A DNA stretch of 64,000 nucleotides. Source: Sphingomonas sp. PsM26. Its GTDB lineage: Bacteria > Pseudomonadota > Alphaproteobacteria > Sphingomonadales > Sphingomonadaceae. Positions 43,468 to 51,215 of the stretch are shown here, piece by piece. Position numbers and translations under genes: made by a program. The stretch is from the NCBI GenBank assembly GCA_030433805.1, contig JARUXA010000003.1, forward strand, positions 248,001-312,000. Direction: 5' to 3'. Within the stretch, counting starts at the first letter, position 1. Every line of letters begins with the position of its first letter. The notes under the pieces are model-generated. The model worked only from the letters and a program-made list of their open reading frames with translations. It had not been told where the DNA came from and did not search any database.

Positions 43468-44553
43468 ATGCGGATTACCATCCTTTCGGTCTCGATCGAC
43501 AATAGTGGGGGCTTTCGCGTCGTCGCGGCGCTAGGGCAGAGGTTGTTGGCTGAAGGCCACGACGTTCGCATCATTGCGCCAAAGCGAGATCGTCCTGATC
43601 TCCGGAGAAGGTTGCGCGCTTGGTGGCATCGTCAGGCGCTATGGTCGAAACATCAGCACAGTGACCATCTTGGTACCCTGGCTGACCACACCACCGTTGT
43701 ACCGCATGGCGCGCCCCTTGTGGCAAACGATCTACCCGATGCAGACCTGATCATTGCCACGTGGTGGGATACGATGAACTGGGTACAGGATTTGCCTGCA
43801 GCGAAAGGGATCCCTGTGCATCTCGTGCAGGACTATGAAGTCTGGGGCGGAACGAAGGACGACATTGACCGGGTCCTGCGAACGCCCGGACCCAAAGTTG
43901 CCATCTCGAGCTTTTTACACGCGCTCCTGACCAAGCAATTTGGCCAGAAGGACGTCCTGCTTCTCCCAAATGCGGTCGATCATACGCTGTTTCATGCAGA
44001 CCCGCGTCCCAAGAACACCGTTATGAAAGTCGGCTTTGTCTATTCGCATGACCCGCGGAAAGGGACGGATCTGGTCCTGAAAGCGCTAGAGCGCGTGCGA
44101 AACATCCTGCCCGAGCTGCAAGTGATTGCGTTCGGCCATCATCGGCCGGCTGCGTCGCTGCCACTTCCACCTTGGGTTGAGTATACGACGGCCCCTGAGC
44201 AGCAGACGATACGCCACATCTACGCGAGTTGCGATGCCTGGCTCTTCGGCAGCCGCCTGGAAGGATTCGGTTTGCCGATCCTCGAAGCGATGGCATGCCG
44301 GACACCTGTGGTGGGCCTCAACGCAGGAGCCGCTGCCGACCTTCTCGGCGATGGGAGCGGAATCCTGCTGGAGAACGAGGATTGGGTCGGCATGGCTGAT
44401 GCAATCCTGCGCATCGCAGCGATGCCTGATTCCGAATGGCGTGCCCTGTCCGATCGCGCGCATGCCCGCGCCAAACAGCAAAACTGGACCGACGTTGGCG
44501 CTGCACTGCGGCAATGGCTCGAAGGCATTGTCGCACGCCCTCGCGCCGCCTGA
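43468..44553 (+). CDS. GT4-family glycosyltransferase
   Basis: This 361-residue GT-B enzyme has an N-terminal Rossmann domain (MRITILSVSIDNSGGFRVV) and a C-terminal domain with LLPNAVD, GFVYSHDPRKGTDLVLKA and SRLEGFGLPILEAMA, the GT4 donor-site EX7E region. The start at 43468 is preferred because AGGGG lies about 10 bases upstream and the family begins here; an ATG at 43429 overlapping the preceding stop (TGATG) is the alternative. It probably adds a sugar to the EPS repeat unit; donor unknown. Confidence 0.85.
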   Translation: MRITILSVSIDNSGGFRVVAALGQRLLAEGHDVRIIAPKRDRPDLRRRLRAWWHRQALWSKHQHSDHLGTLADHTTVVPHGAPLVANDLPDADLIIATWWDTMNWVQDLPAAKGIPVHLVQDYEVWGGTKDDIDRVLRTPGPKVAISSFLHALLTKQFGQKDVLLLPNAVDHTLFHADPRPKNTVMKVGFVYSHDPRKGTDLVLKALERVRNILPELQVIAFGHHRPAASLPLPPWVEYTTAPEQQTIRHIYASCDAWLFGSRLEGFGLPILEAMACRTPVVGLNAGAAADLLGDGSGILLENEDWVGMADAILRIAAMPDSEWRALSDRAHARAKQQNWTDVGAALRQWLEGIVARPRAA

Positions 44554-44559
44554 TCACCC

Positions 44560-45954
44560 CTACCGCTCCCGCAACGCCGTCTTGCGCGCCTCGTCGATCG
44601 GGCTCGTCAGGTAACTGAAGAAGCTGCGATCGCCCGTCACGATGTCGGCGGTGACCATCATGCCCGGGGTCACCGCCACGTCGCGGTCGCCGCGCGCGAT
44701 ACGGGTGCGGTCGAGCGCGACGCGTAACACATAGACCGGCCCGAGTTTCTCGTCGTCGACCGCATCGGGACTGACCCCCAGCACGTGCCCCTGGATCAGC
44801 CCGTAGCGCGTGAACGGGAACGCATCGAGCTTGACGCCGACCTTCTGTCCTACGCTGACGAACCCGGCATCGCGGTTGAGCAGCTTGACTTCGGCAACGA
44901 GCTTCCCATCCCCCGGCACGACCGTCATGATCGGCTTGGCCGCTTCGACGACGCCGCCTTCGGTATGGACCGACAATTGCCCGACCGTCCCCGTGACCGG
45001 CGCACGCAGCGCCTGAAGCGTGGCACGCTGCGTCGTCTTGACGAGTTCGTCCTGCCGCAGCCGCATCTCCGCGGTCGCCTTGACCAGTTCGTCGAGCAAG
45101 GCCGACCGGGCATCCGCGCGCGCCTTGACCGAGTTGCTTGCCGCACCGCCCGCCTGCGCGGTCGCGCGACGGATCGACTGGAGCGCGGAATCCCGGTCGC
45201 GGACCTGTGCGATCCGCTGGCGCCGCATCTCGAGCACCTTCATCTTCGATACGAACCCCTTGGCGAGCAATTGCTCGTTCGCCGAAATCTGTTCGTCCAG
45301 CAGCGGCAGCGTCTCGGTCAGCTTGGCGACTTCGGCACGCGCCGATCCGATCTCGGCGCTGGCGACCGCATTGCCCGCCTGCTGCGCCTGAATTGACGCG
45401 TTGACCTCGGCGAGCTTGGCGCGAGCCAGCGATTCCTGCAGTGCCGCGGTCGCGGGGTCGGTGCCTGCGGGCGCGGCAAAGCGGAAGCCCTTGCCGTCAA
45501 GCGCATCGACCACCGCTTGCGTCCGTGCGACTTCGAACGACACGCTATCGAGCGACTTTCGCGCCTGCGCGGCTTCCGCGGTTGAAACGGTCGGGTCGAG
45601 CAGCACGAGGACCTGCCCCTTGGTGACGTGATCGCCGTCATGGACCAGGATCCGCCGCACCACCCCCGCCTCGGCGGGCTGGACGAGCTGGACCGCGCCC
45701 GTCGGCACGATCTTGCCTTGCGCGGAGGCAATGATGTCGGTCCGCCCGAGCGTCAGCCAAAGGCCGAGCGCGGCGACGCCGGCCAGCAGCACCTTTGCCG
45801 TGACGCGCGCGGTCGGCGACACCGGGCGCTCGATCACTTCGAGCGCGGCGGGCAGGAACGCGGCATCGTCGATCCGCAGCCGCCCGACGTTGCGGGCCTT
45901 GTCCTCGGCGATCGAGGCGGTGATCATCCGCCAGTTGGTCGTCAGCGCGTTCAT
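44560..45954 (-). CDS. Type I secretion membrane-fusion protein (HlyD family)
   Basis: The 464-residue protein has one N-terminal membrane helix (about residues 55-72), a lipoyl half-motif (AQGKIVPTGAVQLVQPAEAG), a long coiled-coil hairpin (about 130-290), and a C-terminal beta-barrel and lipoyl half. This is the periplasmic adaptor that links an inner-membrane ABC exporter to TolC. The ATG overlaps the stop of the ABC transporter gene (ATGA), so they form one unit. TolC is not in this window. Confidence 0.9.
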   Translation of the reverse strand: MNALTTNWRMITASIAEDKARNVGRLRIDDAAFLPAALEVIERPVSPTARVTAKVLLAGVAALGLWLTLGRTDIIASAQGKIVPTGAVQLVQPAEAGVVRRILVHDGDHVTKGQVLVLLDPTVSTAEAAQARKSLDSVSFEVARTQAVVDALDGKGFRFAAPAGTDPATAALQESLARAKLAEVNASIQAQQAGNAVASAEIGSARAEVAKLTETLPLLDEQISANEQLLAKGFVSKMKVLEMRRQRIAQVRDRDSALQSIRRATAQAGGAASNSVKARADARSALLDELVKATAEMRLRQDELVKTTQRATLQALRAPVTGTVGQLSVHTEGGVVEAAKPIMTVVPGDGKLVAEVKLLNRDAGFVSVGQKVGVKLDAFPFTRYGLIQGHVLGVSPDAVDDEKLGPVYVLRVALDRTRIARGDRDVAVTPGMMVTADIVTGDRSFFSYLTSPIDEARKTALRER

Positions 45955-48134
45955 GCGGCGATATCCTTGAGGCCCGATTGGCGGCGGTGGAGTTCGGCGT
46001 AGCGACCGCCCAGTCTGATCAGCTCGTCATGCGTCCCGACCTCGACGATCTTGCCCTTTTCGAGCGCGATGATGCGGTTGCAGTCGCGCACCGCGGACAG
46101 CCGATGCGCGATCACGACGACGGTCCGCCCCTTGGCGATCGCGCTCAGATTGTTGCGGATGATCTCCTCGCTCTCGGCATCCAGCGCGGAGGTCGCTTCG
46201 TCGAGGATCAGGATGCGCGGATCGGTGACGAGCGCGCGCGCGATCGCGATGCGCTGGCGCTGGCCGCCCGACAGGTTGACGCCACGCTCGACGATCGGCG
46301 TGTCGTAACCCTGCGGCTGTTGCAGAATGAAGCCGTGCGCGCCCGCCAGGTTTGCCGCGCGCATGACGCGGTCGAGCGGCATCGCTGGATTGACCAGCGC
46401 GATATTCTCTCGGATCGAGCGGTTGAACAGGATGTTCTCCTGCAGCACCACGCCGATCTGGCGGCGCAGCCATGTCGGATCGACTTGCGCGATGTCCATC
46501 CCGTCGATCAGCACTCGGCCGCTTTCGGCGAGATACAGACGCTGGAGCAGCTTGGTCAGCGTCGACTTGCCCGATCCGGACGAGCCCACGATCCCGATCG
46601 ACTCCCCCGCCCCGATCTCGAGCGAAATGCCGTCGAGCGCAGGGGGACTGTCGACCGCATAGCGGAAGCGCACCGCGTCGAAGGTGATCGCGCCTTTCAT
46701 CGCCGGGAGCGTGACGCGCGAGGTCGCCTGCGGCTCGACCGGGTGGTTGAGGATGTCACCCAGTCGCTCGACGGAGATGCGGACTTGCTGGAAGTCCTGC
46801 CACAGCTGCGCGAGGCGGATGACCGGTCCCGAGACACGCTGCGCGAACATGTTGAACGCGACCAGACCACCCAGCGTCAGCGTCCCCCCCATCACCGACT
46901 TCGCGCCGAAGAACAGGATCGCCGCGAAGGTCAGCTTGGAGATCAGTTCGACCGCCTGGCTGCCGGTGCTGCCGATGTTGGTGACGCGAAGCGACGCGGC
47001 GCTGGTGGCGGCGAGCTGTCGCTCCCAGCGATCCTGCCATTGCGGCTCGACCGCGGCGGCCTTGACCGTCTGAATGCCGCTGACGCTCTCCACGAGCAAT
47101 GCGTTGCTAGCGGCGCCGCGTTCGAATTTCTCCTCGATCCGTTGGCGCAGTGTGCCCGTCACGCTGACCGAGACGATGACATAACCGACCAAGCTGACCG
47201 CGACGATCCCGAACAGCGCGGGCGAATAGAGCAGCATCGCGACCATGAAGACCCCGACGAACAGCGGATCGACCAGCACGCTGAGCGACGCGGTTGTCAG
47301 GAATTCGCGGATCGTCTCGAGCTGGCGAACGCGCGTGACGGTGTCGCCGACGCGGCGCTTCTCGAAATAGCTGAGCGGCAGCGCGAGCAGGTGGCGGAAC
47401 AGGCGTGCGCCCAGCTCGACGTCGATCTTCTGGCTGGTCTCGGCATAGACGCGGCTGCGAATCCAGCCGAACATCGTTTCCCATACCGATACCGCGACAA
47501 AGCCGATCGCGAGGACGTTGAGCGTCGTCTGCGCATTGTGCGCCAGCACCTTGTCGATCACGTTCTGGAACAGCAAAGGCGCCGCCAGCCCAAGCAGGTT
47601 GAGCGCAAAGGTGATCAGCAGCACCTCGCCGATCAGGCGGCGGTAGCGGATGATCTGCGGCACGAACCAGCTAAGGTCGAAACGCCCCTTCCCTGCCCCG
47701 CGTGCCTCGCGGGTGGTGAGCAGGATCAGCTCGCCGTCCCACAGCGCGTCGAGCGCGGCACGGTCAACCTTCTCGACCTGGCTGCCGGGGCGCTGAATCA
47801 GCACGCCGTCCTCGACCAGCCGCCCGATTACGAACCATCCTGCCGGGCCGTTGGCGAGCGCCGGGAGCGGCTGGCGTGACAGGCGTCCGGGTTCGACCGT
47901 GACGGCCTTGACCTTGGCTCCGTCCTGTCGCCGCGCGAGGCGCACGATGTCGCGCGCGCCGAGCGGATCGGAATGACCGAGTTCGTGCCGCATCTGTGCC
48001 GGATCGACCGATACGTTCTGGATTGCGAACAGCAGCGCCAGCGCGCGCGGCCCCGTTTCCGGATCTACCGTTCTCCTGTCTTCCGGGCCGAACGCCTCGG
48101 ACAGCCGACGCTCGGCGCTTTCGTGCAATTTCAT
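45951..48134 (-). CDS. Type I secretion ABC transporter with C39-like domain (HlyB/LapB type)
   Basis: This 727-residue exporter has an N-terminal C39-peptidase-like domain (about 1-130), a six-helix membrane domain (about 155-430), and an ATPase domain with Walker A GSSGSGKST, signature LSGGQ, Walker B ILILDEATSALD and the switch His in IAHRLS. The C39-like domain lacks the catalytic Cys at its N-terminal helix, as in HlyB and LapB, so it should recognise RTX substrates rather than cut leaders. The ATG at 48132-48134 is used; the frame extends further upstream without family sequence. The RTX protein is its likely cargo. Confidence 0.92.
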   Translation of the reverse strand: MKLHESAERRLSEAFGPEDRRTVDPETGPRALALLFAIQNVSVDPAQMRHELGHSDPLGARDIVRLARRQDGAKVKAVTVEPGRLSRQPLPALANGPAGWFVIGRLVEDGVLIQRPGSQVEKVDRAALDALWDGELILLTTREARGAGKGRFDLSWFVPQIIRYRRLIGEVLLITFALNLLGLAAPLLFQNVIDKVLAHNAQTTLNVLAIGFVAVSVWETMFGWIRSRVYAETSQKIDVELGARLFRHLLALPLSYFEKRRVGDTVTRVRQLETIREFLTTASLSVLVDPLFVGVFMVAMLLYSPALFGIVAVSLVGYVIVSVSVTGTLRQRIEEKFERGAASNALLVESVSGIQTVKAAAVEPQWQDRWERQLAATSAASLRVTNIGSTGSQAVELISKLTFAAILFFGAKSVMGGTLTLGGLVAFNMFAQRVSGPVIRLAQLWQDFQQVRISVERLGDILNHPVEPQATSRVTLPAMKGAITFDAVRFRYAVDSPPALDGISLEIGAGESIGIVGSSGSGKSTLTKLLQRLYLAESGRVLIDGMDIAQVDPTWLRRQIGVVLQENILFNRSIRENIALVNPAMPLDRVMRAANLAGAHGFILQQPQGYDTPIVERGVNLSGGQRQRIAIARALVTDPRILILDEATSALDAESEEIIRNNLSAIAKGRTVVVIAHRLSAVRDCNRIIALEKGKIVEVGTHDELIRLGGRYAELHRRQSGLKDIAA

Positions 48135-48160
48135 GGATGCGGACCTGACAATCTCGGGAT

Positions 48161-48175
48161 GCCGCAGATGTGCCC
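48161..48175 (-). promoter_or_regulatory. Possible sigma-54 site upstream of the type I exporter
   Basis: On the minus strand, GGGCAC-ATCTG-CGGC has a near-perfect -24 element and correctly spaced -12 GC, 27 bases upstream of the exporter start. The -12 TT is missing. Weak but well placed. Confidence 0.25.
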
Positions 48176-48423
48176 GACAATGGTAAAGATTAGGGTAACG
48201 ACACTTTCCGAAAGGTCCCATCTGCGGATCAAAAAGCGATTTCCGGCAACGATTTGGGTCGCGATTGCGCAGATCGGGGCTGCCACCGCCAAACCGGTTT
48301 TTCGAAAAATGACATATTGGCGTCAAAACCCTTCCGGATTGGATCGGGATATGCCACGATCGATTTAAGGCACACGATTAACGATGCGCCAGCGAACAGA
48401 CCTTTAGGAGAGTGAGTGAGATC

Positions 48424-48882
48424 ATGATGATGGCCGCCACGCTATCGAACGCAGGACGCGCGACGCCGCGCATCCCCACGGCACGCCCCGCGACGCTGCG
48501 GGACGCACAGCGGCAGCCGATCGATATTTTTATCGAGAATTTGTCGGCGGATGGCTTCGGCATGTCGACCACCACGAATTTCGCACGCGGCGAACGCGTC
48601 AGCCTGCAACTTGCCGGGATCGAACCCCGAGAGGCACGCGTCGTACGACGGTTGGGTCTGAGTTACGGTTGCGAATTCCTGGCACCGTTCGACATGCGCG
48701 AACTGGCGTCGGCGCTGGATGCCGGGACCGTATTGAACGGCCGATTCTCCTCCGACTCGGAAACCTTGCTGACGGATCGGCATGACGCGCAGGTCTCCAG
48801 GCTCGGGCGGATCGCAATCCTGCTATGCGTGAACGTCTTGTTGTGGACTGCTATTGTCTACAGCTTGGAGACATTCCTGTAA
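48424..48882 (+). CDS. PilZ-like domain protein with C-terminal membrane helix
   Basis: The 152-residue protein has a PilZ-like domain, with RPATLRDAQRQ (Arg-x3-Arg-like) and NLSADGFGM (Asn/Asp-x-Ser-x-x-Gly) matching the two c-di-GMP contact motifs. A single C-terminal membrane helix follows (about 130-147). The role would be c-di-GMP-dependent control of the nearby EPS or secretion machinery. A TAGGAG ribosome site precedes; the ATG at 48424 gives 13-base spacing, while a GTG at 48412 is too close. The PEP-CTERM pair follows. Confidence 0.75.
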   Translation: MMMAATLSNAGRATPRIPTARPATLRDAQRQPIDIFIENLSADGFGMSTTTNFARGERVSLQLAGIEPREARVVRRLGLSYGCEFLAPFDMRELASALDAGTVLNGRFSSDSETLLTDRHDAQVSRLGRIAILLCVNVLLWTAIVYSLETFL

Positions 48883-48994
48883 TATTCACGGAGAAGAACT
48901 GCCGACTCTGCACATATTGTGTACGTGTCGCTAATTATTACAGGTCTAACACTTTACTAACTGCACCTTGTTGAATTTGCTCACCTTCCGTTAT

Positions 48995-49010
48995 TGGCAT
49001 ACGTCTTGCG
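48995..49010 (+). promoter_or_regulatory. Sigma-54 promoter of PEP-CTERM gene 1
   Basis: TGGCAT-ACGTC-TTGCG matches the sigma-54 consensus TGGCAC-N5-TTGCA at all but two positions with exact spacing. It lies 86 bases upstream of the ATG. PrsR, encoded 4 kb downstream, is a sigma-54 activator of the kind expected here. Confidence 0.7.
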
Positions 49011-49095
49011 TATGGCCCAAGTGATGTCCCCGGCGCAGTTGCTGCCAGGCTCGAGTTGAGCGTTGGTAGCTGTTCTCGCGCAAGGGATTATCTTA

Positions 49096-49917
49096 ATGGC
49101 ACGTAAAAGATCGACATACGGAATCGTCAGAGCCGCCATTGGCGCGTCGGCGTTTTTGCTGACAACAGGCGCAGCACATGCCGAAATGGCCACATTCGCA
49201 ACGTTCACGTCTATCGATCAGGTGAAGAACGTTTCTTTGGTCAATGCGGGCGAAGGTACGATCGGTGCCACGATCTATTCGATAAGCTCCGGCGCGGCGA
49301 ACGCCCCCGGGGCCGTCAAGGTCCATTTCGGATTCTTGCAAAACGGGTTGAGTACCTCTGTAAGCAACATCATTGCAGACTTCATGTTGGAGGGAAGCAT
49401 CACAGAACCAGCGGTGTCTACGGTGGGGTCGCTTTTGGTCCAGCCTGTTTTCACGGGAACAATGTCGTTCAAGACCACCACCGCGATCCAGCTGACAAGT
49501 CCTTTGTACGAAACCAAAACCTTTGAAGCCGGCGCAAACCTCCTGACAGTCCGTTTTAACGGGGCGATCTTCGGCAGCAATGGCGGCAGCACGGCGAACT
49601 TCAACGGGTCGACCGGCGCTGGCGACACCGTCTTTTTCACATCCGACTTTCTGGATTTCAGCCAGGTCACCAAGCGTGACTACGCAACCACGATGAACGC
49701 GATTACGCCTGAACTGTTATTGGCTAAAAACGGTAGTTTCGACAGCTTCTTTGCCTCGATCGGCGGCTCATTCTCCTCTGATCCGGCCCCGATATTGGTC
49801 AGCACCGTCCCGGAACCAGCAAGCTGGGCGCTGATGCTAACCGGGTTCATGATGCTCGGCGCAGCGCTTCGGCAGGGACGGAAGAACGGCACGTTTAGCG
49901 CGACCCCAAAGATCTAA
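49096..49917 (+). CDS. PEP-CTERM surface protein 1
   Basis: The 273-residue protein has a signal peptide ending at AHA-E (about residue 30), a beta-rich domain (FATFTSIDQVKN, PVFTGTMSFKTTT, FFTSDFLDFS) and the sorting tail VPEPASW from residue 238 with a hydrophobic LTGFMMLG helix and a short basic end. It is a predicted XrtV substrate. The ATG at 49096 has a CAAGGGA site 8 bases upstream; the frame extends a little further but only to weak starts. It is paralogous to the next gene. Confidence 0.85.
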   Translation: MARKRSTYGIVRAAIGASAFLLTTGAAHAEMATFATFTSIDQVKNVSLVNAGEGTIGATIYSISSGAANAPGAVKVHFGFLQNGLSTSVSNIIADFMLEGSITEPAVSTVGSLLVQPVFTGTMSFKTTTAIQLTSPLYETKTFEAGANLLTVRFNGAIFGSNGGSTANFNGSTGAGDTVFFTSDFLDFSQVTKRDYATTMNAITPELLLAKNGSFDSFFASIGGSFSSDPAPILVSTVPEPASWALMLTGFMMLGAALRQGRKNGTFSATPKI

Positions 49918-50105
49918 ACCCGCGCTTTCAATTGCACGGAAAGAATATTTGAAAAGGTCGGTGTATCGCAGTTCAAGCTGCGGTGCGCCGGCTTTTCACT
50001 ATCCCACTAGCTAGGACACCTGCCTACTACGCGCTTATTTGATCAACAATGTCTACTACAACTCCTTCGGTATCGACTCCAGTATTGGTCCCGATTACTG
50101 GAATC

Positions 50106-50122
50106 TGTAATATTATCTTACA
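50106..50122. promoter_or_regulatory. Inverted repeat upstream of PEP-CTERM promoter 2
   Basis: TGTAA (50106-50110) and TTACA (50118-50122) form a 17-base inverted repeat ending 52 bases before the -24 element. The octamer CTGTAATA here recurs inverted (TATTACAG, 48936-48943) upstream of PEP-CTERM promoter 1, so it is a candidate PrsR enhancer site. Confidence 0.35.
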
Positions 50123-50174
50123 TCGGCGATTAGGGCATATCTCTATCCTGCTGTATTCACATATTTGCTTTGGT

Positions 50175-50190
50175 TGGCACACATCCTGCA
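50175..50190 (+). promoter_or_regulatory. Sigma-54 promoter of PEP-CTERM gene 2
   Basis: TGGCAC-ACATC-CTGCA has a perfect -24 element and correctly spaced -12 GC. It ends 84 bases before the ATG at 50275. It lies inside the longer upstream frame from 50170, which therefore cannot be the true start. Confidence 0.72.
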
Positions 50191-50274
50191 TTAGTAATAG
50201 AGTGCATCCGGCTGCTTCTCGAGCTGGTGAGTACGAGTAGGCTTTGGTTGTTCTCGTGCAAGGATATCGCCACC

Positions 50275-51105
50275 ATGCGACTTGTTACATTTGTGAACCT
50301 GGTACCGGCTCTGGGTGCTGCCGCACTGTTGCTGAGTGCTTCGCCAGCCACCGCCGATGTCCTAACATTTGCGACGTTCACCTCGATTTCTCCAATCAAG
50401 AACATTCGCTTCGTGAATTCTGGAACCAGTCCCAGCCGCGTCGACGATGCCCAGATCTTTACAACGTCGACCGCCACCGCGGACTCCGCGGGCGCGACGA
50501 AAGTGTATTTCAGCTTTCTGCAGACAGGCCTGAGCAAGTTCATCAACAACGTCGTTGCCGACTACACGCTGACCGCCGCGGTAGCCAAGGGTGACACGGC
50601 CTCAGTCGCCGTGGGATATGTGATCCAGCCGATCGTCACCGGCACCATGACGTTCAAGTCCACTACGCCAATAACCCTCGACAGCCCCTACTTCGCGCCT
50701 ACGACGTTCGCCGCCGGTGCAAATCTGCTGACGGTGACCTTCAGCACGGGCATGATTGGCAGCAAGAACGGGAGCACATCCACGTTGAGCGGGTCGACCG
50801 AAGGGGGCTCTGTCGTCGAATTCACGTCCGATTTCCTGGATTTCGACGAGGTCAGCAACGCCGACCTGTCGACGACCTTCAGCGCCATGTCGACACTGCT
50901 GCAGATTGCATCAACATCGGCCTCGGGCAACAATTCGGTATCGTCGTTCCGGGCGACCGCCGGGGGACAATTTTCCTCCGACCCTGCGCCAATGGTCGTG
51001 GGCATCGTTCCGGAGCCGGTAAGCTGGGTGATGATGATCACCGGTTTCACCATGCTTGGAATTGCCATCCGCAAACGCGCCCGAATGGTCCAGCTAGCCC
51101 TCTGA
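50275..51105 (+). CDS. PEP-CTERM surface protein 2
   Basis: The 276-residue protein has a signal peptide ending at ATA-D (about residue 28), a beta-rich domain closely related to PEP-CTERM protein 1 (FATFTSIS, PIVTGTMTFKSTTP, EFTSDFLDFDE, FSSDPAP), and the tail VPEPVSW from residue 245 with ITGFTMLGIAI and a basic end. It is a predicted XrtV substrate. The start at 50275 is fixed by the sigma-54 promoter just upstream and an AAGGA site 10 bases before the ATG. A strong terminator follows the stop. Confidence 0.86.
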   Translation: MRLVTFVNLVPALGAAALLLSASPATADVLTFATFTSISPIKNIRFVNSGTSPSRVDDAQIFTTSTATADSAGATKVYFSFLQTGLSKFINNVVADYTLTAAVAKGDTASVAVGYVIQPIVTGTMTFKSTTPITLDSPYFAPTTFAAGANLLTVTFSTGMIGSKNGSTSTLSGSTEGGSVVEFTSDFLDFDEVSNADLSTTFSAMSTLLQIASTSASGNNSVSSFRATAGGQFSSDPAPMVVGIVPEPVSWVMMITGFTMLGIAIRKRARMVQLAL

Positions 51106-51140
51106 GCATATGATCACCGATTGATCGCATGACGTCTGGC

Positions 51141-51179
51141 ACGCCCTCGCTTCGACCGAAGCGAGGGCGTTTCGTTTTC
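51141..51179 (+). terminator. Terminator of PEP-CTERM gene 2
   Basis: ACGCCCTCGCTTCG (51141-51154) pairs perfectly with CGAAGCGAGGGCGT (51157-51170), followed at once by TTTCGTTTT. This is a classic intrinsic terminator, 35 bases after the PEP-CTERM 2 stop. Confidence 0.8.
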
Positions 51180-51215
51180 GGGCAGCGGGCCGCCACAATT
51201 CCCTACGTCAAAGCG

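Larger units (their letters stand above)
49918..50274. other. Intergenic region with sigma-54 promoter
   Basis: This 357-base AT-richer gap between the two PEP-CTERM genes carries a sigma-54 promoter at 50175-50190 and, 53 bases further upstream, an inverted repeat TGTAA-N7-TTACA (50106-50122). No gene is supported. Confidence 0.55.

Noticed and set aside
50170..50274. Longer N-terminus for PEP-CTERM protein 2 from 50170
   Set aside because: The sigma-54 promoter at 50175-50190 lies inside it, so the message would start downstream of 50170.
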